Positions 25,717 to 34,413 of a stretch of DNA of 64,000 bases are shown in pieces. Below the pieces are notes generated by a model. That model was not told the DNA's origin. It searched no databases and was given only the letters and a program-made list of their open reading frames with translations. Source of the DNA: Flavobacterium sp. Root420 (GTDB lineage: Bacteria > Bacteroidota > Bacteroidia > Flavobacteriales > Flavobacteriaceae); assembly GCF_001427905.1 (NCBI RefSeq), contig NZ_LMEF01000029.1, positions 565,303 to 629,302 of the forward strand. The letters run 5' to 3'. The position numbers and the translations under genes are program-made. Within the stretch, counting starts at the first letter, position 1; each line of letters begins with the position of its first letter.

Positions 25717-27660
25717 ATGAATTTTAAATATACTTTTCTAAATAAAAACAGTTCTTTCATATTGTTTTTCATTTTTTTCAACTTCAATATTTCAGCGCAA
25801 AATCCAAAAAATCTTAATGGTACTCAAATCGCTTTTTTATCTGATGTACACTTACAGGATTTATTCGGGACGTTTTCAGATAATGATTATAAAGGTGTTC
25901 TGAATCCAAAAACTGGTCAGTATGTTTTATTAAGAACGATGGCTTCTCAATTGCATTCTACCCGAATATTCAATGAAAATTATTTTGCTTTTATAGCTGC
26001 TTTGGAGGATATCACAAAGCGAAAAATTAAATATGTGGCACTTCCAGGAGATTATACAGATGATGGTCAGCCCATTCACGTTCGCGGCTTAGAGAAAATT
26101 TTAGAGCAATACAGCAAAAAATATAATATCGAGTTTTTTATCACAACTGGAAATCATGATCCGGTTGGACCTTTTGCACAAGATTCCGGTAAAGAAGATT
26201 TTCTTGGAAAAGACGGAAAAAACCAGCCCATTTATAGCAAATACGGCGTTTATAAGCCAAATTTAAGTACCGAACAGCCTGTAATTGTAACAGCCGATAT
26301 TGCCAAAATGGGTTATTTAGGAATCACAGACGGATTAAAAGATTTTGGTTTTTATCCGAATAAAAAATACAAATTTTGGGCAACTCCCTTTTCGACTTAT
26401 AATAGCCAAAATTATAGTTTTGAAAAAGCTTCTCAAGCCGCTTTACTGTCCAACAGAGTTTATAACGTGACACCGGGTTACGAAGTTCCGGATGTGAGTT
26501 ATGTTGTTGAACCAATCGACGGATTATGGTTAATGGCGATTGACGGAAATGTTTATATTCCCAAGAAAAATGATGGTGATCCAAAAGATCCTAAAAATTA
26601 TTCAGAAGCCAGTACAGGTTATAATAATGTGCTTTCAAACAAAAAGCATCTTATAAAATGGGTGGAAGAAATTTCGGCGGAAGCCAAAAAACAAGGCAAA
26701 ATTTTAATCGCTTTCAGCCATTTTCCGATGATTGATTTTAATGATGACGCTTCCGCGGAAATAAAAGAATTGCTTGGGCCAAATAAATGGCAGTTGAACA
26801 GAGTTCCGGTTGAAGAAGTAGCGCAGACGTTTGCTGATGCCGGTTTGAAAATTCACTTTGGTGGACATATGCACATTAACGATACCGGAGTCCGTACCAC
26901 GCAAAAAGGAAATACTTTGGTGAATATTCAAACACCTTCTTTGGCTGCTTATATTCCGGCATATAAATTATTGACCATTAAAAAAGATAATGTTGTTGAT
27001 ATTCAAACTATCACCATTGATGATGTACCGCGATACGACGAACTTTTTGATTTGTATAGAATGGAATATCAGTTTTTGCAAAACCAACAAACAAAAGACA
27101 TTTGGAACAATGATATTCTGAAAACCAAAAACTACCATGATTTTACCGATTCCCATTTGAAAGAATTGGTTCGCCTGCGTTTTTTATCGGACGACTGGCC
27201 TCCCTCTTTCAAAGATTATTTCCTGAAACTTTCTGCTCGAGATTTATTGGTTTTAGCCAATGTTCAGGCTGACGCTGATTTTGATGAGGTGCTGAAAAAC
27301 AAGGAAAGATTCCAAAAAGAGTGGGAGGAAGCAAAAGTAAAATCGGCTAAATATTTAAAAGAGAATAAACTAAAAAAAGAAGGTTTTAACTGGACAGGTT
27401 ATGATTTACTTGTTGACTTTTATCGTTTTAGAAGTGCCGATGAATTGGCTTTAGCCGATGTTGGGACTTTAAGAGCCAAACAATATAAAGTGTTGTCTCA
27501 ATTGTTTTTTGAAAATCATACAGCCGATACCTCAAAAGAAAAACCACTGCAAAACCAAATGCGATTGTTTTTGATCATTTTCAATAAATTCATGCACGAA
27601 GTCCCGGCAGATCATTTTAGTGTAGATTTGAAGACTGGAAAGATTACTGGATTGAAGTGA
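25717..27660 (+). CDS. Secreted metallophosphoesterase
   Basis: The 647-residue protein has a signal peptide (NKNSSFILFFIFFNFNISAQ). The calcineurin-like metal sites are complete: SDVHL near residue 41, LPGDYTDD near 110, TTGNHD near 144, SHFP near 336 and FGGHMHIND near 386. The C-terminal 230 residues are charged and helical and of unknown role. It should hydrolyse phosphate mono- or diesters in the periplasm or outside. An 8-codon ORF (MKNLIDEF) starts at 25701 and overlaps the start in another frame. It is separated from the PI-PLC-like gene by repeats and is convergent with it, so the two may share a phosphate-scavenging theme, but this is inference. Confidence 0.88.
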   Translation: MNFKYTFLNKNSSFILFFIFFNFNISAQNPKNLNGTQIAFLSDVHLQDLFGTFSDNDYKGVLNPKTGQYVLLRTMASQLHSTRIFNENYFAFIAALEDITKRKIKYVALPGDYTDDGQPIHVRGLEKILEQYSKKYNIEFFITTGNHDPVGPFAQDSGKEDFLGKDGKNQPIYSKYGVYKPNLSTEQPVIVTADIAKMGYLGITDGLKDFGFYPNKKYKFWATPFSTYNSQNYSFEKASQAALLSNRVYNVTPGYEVPDVSYVVEPIDGLWLMAIDGNVYIPKKNDGDPKDPKNYSEASTGYNNVLSNKKHLIKWVEEISAEAKKQGKILIAFSHFPMIDFNDDASAEIKELLGPNKWQLNRVPVEEVAQTFADAGLKIHFGGHMHINDTGVRTTQKGNTLVNIQTPSLAAYIPAYKLLTIKKDNVVDIQTITIDDVPRYDELFDLYRMEYQFLQNQQTKDIWNNDILKTKNYHDFTDSHLKELVRLRFLSDDWPPSFKDYFLKLSARDLLVLANVQADADFDEVLKNKERFQKEWEEAKVKSAKYLKENKLKKEGFNWTGYDLLVDFYRFRSADELALADVGTLRAKQYKVLSQLFFENHTADTSKEKPLQNQMRLFLIIFNKFMHEVPADHFSVDLKTGKITGLK

Positions 27661-27661
27661 T

Positions 27662-27937
27662 TTAACCGCAAAGGGCGCAAAGATTTTTTGCCCTAGCTTG
27701 TGCTTAGAAAACGCAAAGTCCGCAAAGCTATCTGCACAAAGATTTGTGAATTTTTGTGAATATAGCCTGCGGTTTCAACCGCAGGGACGCCCAGATAATT
27801 ATTTTACAATATACGTTGGAATCCCGCGGTTGAAACCACGGGCTATGTTTGAAAACTAGATTTATAATTATAATCTTTTTTAAAAAGCAAAGTTCGCAAA
27901 GCTTTGTCAATTATAGCTTTGCGAACCTTGCGGTTAA
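27662..27937. repeat. Composite nested inverted repeat between convergent genes
   Basis: The outer arms ttaaccgcaaagggcgcaaa and tttgcgaaccttgcggttaa enclose a second inverted repeat at 27762-27846, whose arms are atagcctgcggtttcaac and gttgaaaccacgggctat. It fills most of the 330-base gap between the phosphoesterase and PI-PLC genes. Past it, 27951-27985 has a cttgaaac/ctgaaacaaa repeat seen also at 38530-38560 and 38647-38690. No gene is visible in this gap. Confidence 0.7.
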
Positions 27938-27990
27938 ACTTTACTTATTTCAATAACTTGAAACCTGAAACAAAGAAAACTTGAAACAAA

Positions 27991-29052
27991 TTATTTACCG
28001 CCATTAACAGGATCAACTCTCACATAAGTTCCATCATCATATTTGATCTGATAAGGAGAATTGAAAAACGTACTTGGCAAATAATAATCCGTTGTGATGA
28101 TTTGTGCTCCTGATTTTTTCGCAGCCTCGAAGTGTGAATAATCATTTTTTCGGGCTTCTTTGGTGTCCGAATCTGCTCTGGTTCTGATGATGTAGCCTTT
28201 TTTAACTAAATCAGCAATTTGAGGATCTTCAGAATTATTTCTGAATAATGTCGCTGCTTCTGGTTTTCCTGGCTCGGCGTTGATAAAAACAGCGCGCCCT
28301 TTTAGTGAAGGATGATTCAAGGCATACAAATCTCTTTTGGCTCCATTGTTATCCAAAATAAATAAGAATTTACCTTTTGCTTTTTTCAGTGTTGGCCAAT
28401 TGTGGTGCAAAACCGCTTCTTCCAACGTTTTATATTTGCCACGAACCATATCTGGAGTGATTAATTTATTTCCTAAACCTTTTCTAAGTTCTTTGTCTAA
28501 AGCATCAAATAATTCGGGTGTAAATTTCTCGGCTTTTGTACCCAAGTGGCTATCGTCATCTTTTGGTTCCAAAGTAATAAAAACCGGAACGTGATCAGGA
28601 TTGGCATCAGACCATTTTTTTAATTCTGCAAGGCAGTTTTGAAGTGTATAGCACGATGTTCTGAAATCAATATCAATCATATGAAAAACTTTAAAACCCG
28701 GTTTTTTCATTTCGCCATTTGGATCGTATGCTTTTTCAGATTTTGCAAAATCCAGGCCCTTCGGATGGGCATATTTTCCGCCTTTAGCATCACCCTGAAC
28801 ATCAATTTCAAGATTTCTCAACCCTTTATTTAATTGTTCCGTAATTGGAATATGTGTGTATTGCAAACCTTTTAAAGAACGGCTTGTGTCTTTGGCCTGA
28901 ATGATATTGTATAGATCAGTTTCAATGGCCTGACGGTAACTGTTATGAGAGCCAATTACCTGAATTTGATTGATTTTTAGATTATCGTCTTGTGCCTGAG
29001 CGCTGTTGTTTATAGCGCCGGCAAGAAGTAATGTAAACAAAATTTGTTTCAT
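27991..29052 (-). CDS. Secreted PI-PLC-like phosphodiesterase (Ca2+-dependent PLC family)
   Basis: The ATG at complement 29050-29052 gives the signal peptide MKQILFTLLLAGAINNSAQA; a longer in-frame start would put 22 residues before it. The 353-residue protein matches Ca2+-dependent phosphatidylinositol-specific phospholipase C-like proteins: VIGSHNSYRQAIE with the first catalytic His, LRNLEIDVQGD with the metal-binding acids, FKVFHMIDIDFRTSCYTL with the second His, PVFITLEPKDDD and ADSDTKEA. Such enzymes cleave PI or related lipid phosphodiesters to diacylglycerol and inositol phosphate. No T9SS domain is present, so it is periplasmic or released by another route. It is divergent from the ECF sigma gene, which suggests shared control. 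Confidence 0.85.
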   Translation of the reverse strand: MKQILFTLLLAGAINNSAQAQDDNLKINQIQVIGSHNSYRQAIETDLYNIIQAKDTSRSLKGLQYTHIPITEQLNKGLRNLEIDVQGDAKGGKYAHPKGLDFAKSEKAYDPNGEMKKPGFKVFHMIDIDFRTSCYTLQNCLAELKKWSDANPDHVPVFITLEPKDDDSHLGTKAEKFTPELFDALDKELRKGLGNKLITPDMVRGKYKTLEEAVLHHNWPTLKKAKGKFLFILDNNGAKRDLYALNHPSLKGRAVFINAEPGKPEAATLFRNNSEDPQIADLVKKGYIIRTRADSDTKEARKNDYSHFEAAKKSGAQIITTDYYLPSTFFNSPYQIKYDDGTYVRVDPVNGGK

Positions 29053-29316
29053 GATGTAAGGTATAAAAAGTGTTTCCAGATTAGGGGACGCATCAAAAGA
29101 GAATACTTTTTTATCCATGACTAAAGTAATAGAAAAATTTGAATTTTATGTTACATTAAAAAAAAGAAATCGCAAACCGATTGTCATTTTTGCCTTAAAA
29201 TAGTAGTATTTATACAGCAAAAGAATTCATTATTTAATTTAAAGTTAACCTTCAGGCAAAAAACTTTGGTATAACATTTTATTATTTTACATCATCAAAT
29301 ACTACCAAAATCAGCT

Positions 29317-29841
29317 ATGAAGAATCCTGAACTTTTTGAACAAACGTATACCCAATACTGGAAAAAGCTCAATGCGTTTTCGTATACGATGACTCAGGAT
29401 AAAGATTTGGCGCAGAATGTTGTTCAGGATGTTTTTATTGATTTATGGGAACGAAAAGACGATTTGAACATTAATGCAATTGAGCCGTATTTATTTCGAG
29501 CCGTAAAAAATCAGGTCTTTAAACATTATCAAAATAATCGGTTTGACAAGACCATACTGGAAGATCAGTTCGAAGATTATATTATTGATAATTTCGCTTC
29601 AATCGATCCTGAAGTAATGGATTCACTTTATTTGCTGTTAGATAAACTTCCGGAGAAACGAAAAGAGGTTTTGTTGATGTACAAATTTCAGGATATGTCA
29701 ATCGATATGATTGCTGACGAACTTGGAATTTCGAAGCAAACGGTTAAAAATCAAATTTCTTCTGCCTTAAAACAACTTCGAGAAGGCTTAAAAGACCTGG
29801 CCTGGCTGGCTCCATACATCATTTTGCATCAAAAATTTTAA
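29317..29841 (+). CDS. ECF RNA polymerase sigma factor
   Basis: The 174-residue protein has region 2 (DLAQNVVQDVFIDLWERKDD, promoter -10 recognition and core binding) and region 4 (KLPEKRKEVLLMYKFQDMSI, with helix-turn-helix DELGISKQTVKNQISSALKQ). It is the Bacteroidota SusC-linked ECF type. It should direct transcription of the downstream susC/susD pair and possibly of the divergent PI-PLC gene when released by the FecR protein. The start ATG at 29317 sits right after an A/T-rich leader. Confidence 0.95.
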   Translation: MKNPELFEQTYTQYWKKLNAFSYTMTQDKDLAQNVVQDVFIDLWERKDDLNINAIEPYLFRAVKNQVFKHYQNNRFDKTILEDQFEDYIIDNFASIDPEVMDSLYLLLDKLPEKRKEVLLMYKFQDMSIDMIADELGISKQTVKNQISSALKQLREGLKDLAWLAPYIILHQKF

Positions 29842-29944
29842 GATAACTTTCTGTTGATGTTTTGATAATATTTCCCGATAGTACGATTTCGTGATTCCGG
29901 TACTTACTTGTAATAATAACCTGTTAGGGTAATTAGCAATTTTT

Positions 29945-30098
29945 TGTTTAAACACATAGAAACATAGATTTTTCTTTAAAGAAAAGGAGAATTTAAAAAA
30001 CTAGTTTTCATACATAGCAAAACGTAAAACGCCATGTTTTTTAAGGCAAGTGAAACGCCTTTAATGAGTGAAAAACTATATCCTTATGTGTTGAAAAA
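29945..30098. repeat. Dispersed acacatagaaacatag inverted repeat upstream of fecR
   Basis: tgtttaaacacatagaaaca (from 29945) faces ctatatccttatgtgttgaa (30076-30095), and the middle contains the small hairpin tttctttaaagaaa. It fills the space between the sigma and FecR genes. Because it looks like an intergenic repeat, the in-frame ATG at 30034 inside it is probably not the real FecR start. Confidence 0.55.
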
Positions 30099-30126
30099 AT
30101 TACACCAACATGGACGAATAAGTAGT

Positions 30127-31050
30127 ATGATAAAAAGAATCAAACATAGTTTAGAACATCTTATAGATAAAAGTTCACGAAATAAAACATCAATGTCAGA
30201 AGAAAATCTATTAAATGATTTTGCTTTTGACCAATATCAAAATTCAAAATGGAATGAAACTCAAATGGGAAATCCTGATGAAGTTTCGCAAAACATATAC
30301 AAAGGAATTCAACTTCGAATAGGAAAGAAGGAAAGCTTCAATCCTTATTTAAAATACATGGCCGCTGCCAGTATTCTTTTTCTTGTTGGTTTGGGATTTT
30401 TTTTCAAACCAGGTTTTTCAGTTGAAAAGCACTTAACATTTAAAACTTTAGATACCCCCAAATCTATCCAGTTAAATGATGGCTCGAAAATTTATCTGGC
30501 AGCAAATTCTATATTTCAATATCCTGAAAAATTTCAGGGAAATGAAAGAAAGGTTTCGCTGTTAAAAGGAAATGCATTTTTTGAAGTGGCCAAAGACAAA
30601 AAGCATCCTTTTATTATTACTTCCGGCGAAATTAAAACAAGGGTGGTTGGGACTTCTTTCCACATTCAGTTATCAAAATCAAAATGCGAAGTGATTGTTG
30701 TAACCGGAAAAGTAAATGTTACTTCAAAAGGGCAGAGCGTTGATTTGGTTCCAAATGAAGAAGCCTTGTTTGAATCTCAAAAACTGACCAAACAACTGGC
30801 AGATAAATCCTATTTAGTGAATTGGTACAACACTGATGTTTCGCTAAATCAAACGACTCTTAAACAGGTTATCACCATTTTACAATATAAATACGGAGTT
30901 TCATTTCAATATAATAATGAAAAAGTACTAGCAACGCCGTTAACGGTATTTATTAAGAAGGACGCATCATTAGAGCATGTTTTAGAACAAATAAATTATA
31001 TCACAAACCTAAAATTTAAAGTTTATGACGAAATAGTAAAAGTGGATTAA
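30127..31050 (+). CDS. FecR-family anti-sigma factor
   Basis: I chose the ATG at 30127, because an upstream in-frame ATG at 30034 lies inside a dispersed repeat. The resulting 307-residue protein has a cytoplasmic N-terminus that would bind the sigma factor and one membrane helix (YMAAASILFLVGLGFFF). A FecR domain follows (QLNDGSKIYLAANSIFQYPE, RKVSLLKGNAFFEVAKDKKH, TRVVGTSFHIQL), and then a C-terminal DUF4974-like segment (VSLNQTTLKQVITILQYKYG). It passes the signal from the SusC STN domain to the ECF sigma factor. Confidence 0.9.
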   Translation: MIKRIKHSLEHLIDKSSRNKTSMSEENLLNDFAFDQYQNSKWNETQMGNPDEVSQNIYKGIQLRIGKKESFNPYLKYMAAASILFLVGLGFFFKPGFSVEKHLTFKTLDTPKSIQLNDGSKIYLAANSIFQYPEKFQGNERKVSLLKGNAFFEVAKDKKHPFIITSGEIKTRVVGTSFHIQLSKSKCEVIVVTGKVNVTSKGQSVDLVPNEEALFESQKLTKQLADKSYLVNWYNTDVSLNQTTLKQVITILQYKYGVSFQYNNEKVLATPLTVFIKKDASLEHVLEQINYITNLKFKVYDEIVKVD

Positions 31051-31123
31051 AAAACAAAAAGCAATTGCTGAGAACAACTGCGATTAATAAGTAAGTATCG
31101 ATAAAAAACCAATAACTTAAATC

Positions 31124-34100
31124 ATGTATTTTAAACTTTCCTATTTAAATCTAAAGAGAATTGTCTTTTTAGTAATGGCGTTACTGGCCATTCAAAATGG
31201 TTACAGTACAACTAATTTTTCTGAAAAATCAAATGTAAAAAATAAAGTAGAAAAAGCGACATTAGTTTCTATTTTTTCAAAATTAAGTAAGCAAACAGAT
31301 TATAAATTTAGTTATGGACAAGCTATTATTGCTGATAATACAGTTTATACGGTAAATTATACAAACGAATCGGTTTCGTTAATTTTAAGTGACCTTTCTA
31401 AAAAAGCTAATTTCAATTACAATATTAATGGAAAATTAGTTTTAATTCAGAAAACAGAAGCTCCAAAAACGACAACACATAAAGCGGTTGACAGAATCAA
31501 AGTAAAAGGAAAAATTGTTGATGAAAACAAAGTGCCAATTCCTGGTGCAACTATCATGGAGACGAGCTCATCAAATTCAACAGTTTCAAACTTTGATGGT
31601 GAATTTGAAATCACGGTGGGAGAAGGAAAAACAATCGAAATCTCTTATTTAGGTTATAAAACACAAACGGTGGTTGCAAAAAATGGTTTTATGACCATTC
31701 AGTTAGAACCAAATACATCTGAATTGGCAGAGGTTTTAGTTGTTGGTTACGGTAAGCAATCTAAAAAGGATGTTACCGGAGCGGTTACACAATTGGAAGC
31801 GGGCAATTTTAAACAAGGTATTTCTACCTCTCCAGACCAATTATTACAAGGAAAGGTTGCCGGTGTTCGAGTGGTAAGTACTAGTGGAGAACCGGGAGCG
31901 GGAGTAAATGTTACTATTCGTGGAGTTGGTTCTATCAGAAGCGGAAGTACACCATTGTTTGTGGTTGATGGTGTGCCATTATCAAACGACGATGTGAGTC
32001 CTGGTGCAAGTAATGTTGGTTTTGGAAGCTCGCAGGCTAAAAATCCGTTAAACTTTTTGAATAATAGTGATATCGAATCTATTACGGTTTTGAAAGATGC
32101 TTCGGCTGCTGCAATTTACGGAGCAAGAGGATCTAACGGAGTTGTATTGGTAACAACTAAAAAAGGATCGAAAGGTGAAGGAACTTTAACTTTTGATTCT
32201 TATACAGGAGTTTCAACAGTAGCTAATAAATTGGATGTTTTGAATGCTGATCAATACAGAAAAGCCATTAAAGATCCGGCATTTGACCATGGAGGAAATA
32301 CAGACTGGCAAGATGTAATTTACAGAACGGCTATTACAACAAATAATTCACTGGCTTTTTCTAAACAAACAGAAACAGGAAATTATTATGCTTCTGCAGC
32401 GCAAATGAATCAGGAAGGAATTATCAGAAACAGTAATTTCAAGCGTATGTCGGGTAGAATTAACGCGGCTGAATCATTTTTGGATAACAAACGCTTGAAA
32501 GTAAAAATGAATCTTACGGCGAGTGAAACCAAAGACGATGGAGTTCCGACAAGTGATGACGGAGGTTCAAACGGGCAGTTGATTGTTCATACTTTAATGG
32601 CAAATCCAACAAGATCTGTTTTTGATGCGAATGGAAAGTATACCAATTTCAATATGAATGCGCATTACAATCCGGCTTATTTATTAAGTATTTATGATGA
32701 CCAAACGCGTACACTAAGAGTTTTGGCCAATTTTGAAGCATCATTGCGAATTGTAGACGGATTGGAATATAAAGTAAACATTGGTTTTGATCGTTCTACA
32801 GCGGAAAGAAACACCACAATTTTTCCAAACTTAACGGATTTGAATCCAAAAGGGAAATATGTTCAAAATAATTTAGATTCAAAAAACTCTTTGATCGAGC
32901 ATTATCTGACTTACAATTTACAGTTAGACAAACATAAATTAGAAGCTTTAGGCGGATTTTCTTATCAGAAGTTTGAAAGATCAGGAACAAGTTTCAGTAT
33001 TGACGGAATTTCAAATCAGGGAGTTGGGGTACCACCATCAATTAATCCTGGATTTGCAGGCACACAATCCGGAGTTTCTGGTTATGCGCAGGAAAATGAA
33101 TTGCAGTCTTATTTCGGAAGGGTGAATTATACTTTCAATGAAAAATATCTTTTAACAGCTTCGATGAGAGCAGACGGTTCAACTCGTTTTGGTGATAATA
33201 ATAAATACGGATACTTTCCTTCAGCTGCTTTGGGTTGGAATATCTCTAAAGAAAAATTCTTAGAAAACGCTAAAGCCCTAAGTAACTTAAAATTAAGATT
33301 AAGCTGGGGGCAAACTGGAAATCAGGAAGTTGAAAACAAAATTACTCAGGCAAGTTATTCTTTATCAGGTGCCGACGGATATTATTTGTACAACGATTTG
33401 AATTTGGTAAACGGAGTTTCTGTAAACAGAACACCAAATCCTGATTTAAAATGGGAAGTTGTAACACAATATAATGCTGGTTTAGATTTTAGTTTTTGGA
33501 ATGATAAATTCTACGGAACTTTAGATTATTTCAACAAAACGACAACGGATGCGATTTTGAATGTTCCTTCACAGGCATTGAGTCCAACAACTACAATCTG
33601 GACGAATATTGACGGAAAAATTATCAATAAAGGTTTTGAATTTATGTTAGGATCTAAGCTAATTGATAAAAAGGATTTCTCATGGAATATCGATGTAAAC
33701 GGTGCTACTTTAAATAATAAAATTGAAGACCTTCCGGTTTCAGAAATTTTAAGCGGAACGATTTCAGGACCAGGACAATCCGGAGTAAATGCTAATATTT
33801 ACAAAAGCGGTTATGCTGCCGGATCTTTCTATTTGTTACAACATACAGGTTTTGATGCAAACGGAGCGAATATTTTTAAAGATCAAAACGGAGACGGGAA
33901 AATTGATAACAGCGACAGAGTAATTATTGAAGGTGCATTGCCAACTTTCTATTATGGATTTAATAGTGATATGCGATATAAAAACTTTACGTTCTCGTTC
34001 TCTATCATTGGTCAAACCGGAGGATACTTGTTGAATAACACAGGATTAAACGCTTTGAACATAAACAATTTAGCTTCTGACAGAAACGTTGCTACAGGAT

Positions 34101-34408
34101 ATTATGAGTCGGGTGCAAATGCGACAAACTCACCAATTTTATCTACACTTTTCTTAGAAAAATCAGATTTCATTCGATTGAATACAGCTCGTGTTGGTTA
34201 CAATTTTGATTTAAAAGGATTGAACTGGATAAACGGATTGACACTTTATGTTACAGGGCAAAACTTAATTACGATTACGAATTATTCTGGTTATGATCCT
34301 TTAATCAACAGCCCAAAATCAAACGGAGGAAATCAGTCTATTGGTATTGATTACGCTAGTTATCCAACTTCCAGAACGTTCAGTTTTGGAGCAACTTTAA
34401 AATTATAA
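31124..34408 (+). CDS. SusC/RagA-type TonB-dependent outer-membrane transporter with STN domain
   Basis: The 1094-residue protein has a signal-peptide-like start and an STN (secretin/TonB short N-terminal) domain at about 40-115. A carboxypeptidase-regulatory-like domain follows at about 125-195 (KGKIVDENKVPIPGATIMET), then the plug (EVLVVGYGKQSKKDVTGAVT, LLQGKVAGVRVVSTSGEPGA, SITVLKDASAAAIYGARGSN) and a long beta-barrel ending in the aromatic-rich SFGATLKL. The STN domain means it also signals to the FecR protein. The ligand is unknown. The nearest enzyme is the PI-PLC-like protein. Confidence 0.95.
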   Translation: MYFKLSYLNLKRIVFLVMALLAIQNGYSTTNFSEKSNVKNKVEKATLVSIFSKLSKQTDYKFSYGQAIIADNTVYTVNYTNESVSLILSDLSKKANFNYNINGKLVLIQKTEAPKTTTHKAVDRIKVKGKIVDENKVPIPGATIMETSSSNSTVSNFDGEFEITVGEGKTIEISYLGYKTQTVVAKNGFMTIQLEPNTSELAEVLVVGYGKQSKKDVTGAVTQLEAGNFKQGISTSPDQLLQGKVAGVRVVSTSGEPGAGVNVTIRGVGSIRSGSTPLFVVDGVPLSNDDVSPGASNVGFGSSQAKNPLNFLNNSDIESITVLKDASAAAIYGARGSNGVVLVTTKKGSKGEGTLTFDSYTGVSTVANKLDVLNADQYRKAIKDPAFDHGGNTDWQDVIYRTAITTNNSLAFSKQTETGNYYASAAQMNQEGIIRNSNFKRMSGRINAAESFLDNKRLKVKMNLTASETKDDGVPTSDDGGSNGQLIVHTLMANPTRSVFDANGKYTNFNMNAHYNPAYLLSIYDDQTRTLRVLANFEASLRIVDGLEYKVNIGFDRSTAERNTTIFPNLTDLNPKGKYVQNNLDSKNSLIEHYLTYNLQLDKHKLEALGGFSYQKFERSGTSFSIDGISNQGVGVPPSINPGFAGTQSGVSGYAQENELQSYFGRVNYTFNEKYLLTASMRADGSTRFGDNNKYGYFPSAALGWNISKEKFLENAKALSNLKLRLSWGQTGNQEVENKITQASYSLSGADGYYLYNDLNLVNGVSVNRTPNPDLKWEVVTQYNAGLDFSFWNDKFYGTLDYFNKTTTDAILNVPSQALSPTTTIWTNIDGKIINKGFEFMLGSKLIDKKDFSWNIDVNGATLNNKIEDLPVSEILSGTISGPGQSGVNANIYKSGYAAGSFYLLQHTGFDANGANIFKDQNGDGKIDNSDRVIIEGALPTFYYGFNSDMRYKNFTFSFSIIGQTGGYLLNNTGLNALNINNLASDRNVATGYYESGANATNSPILSTLFLEKSDFIRLNTARVGYNFDLKGLNWINGLTLYVTGQNLITITNYSGYDPLINSPKSNGGNQSIGIDYASYPTSRTFSFGATLKL

Positions 34409-34413
34409 TTATT

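Noticed and set aside
30034..30126. Longer FecR N-terminus from the ATG at 30034
   Set aside because: The segment reads as part of a dispersed intergenic inverted repeat and lacks the character of a sigma-binding domain. The ATG at 30127 fits better.
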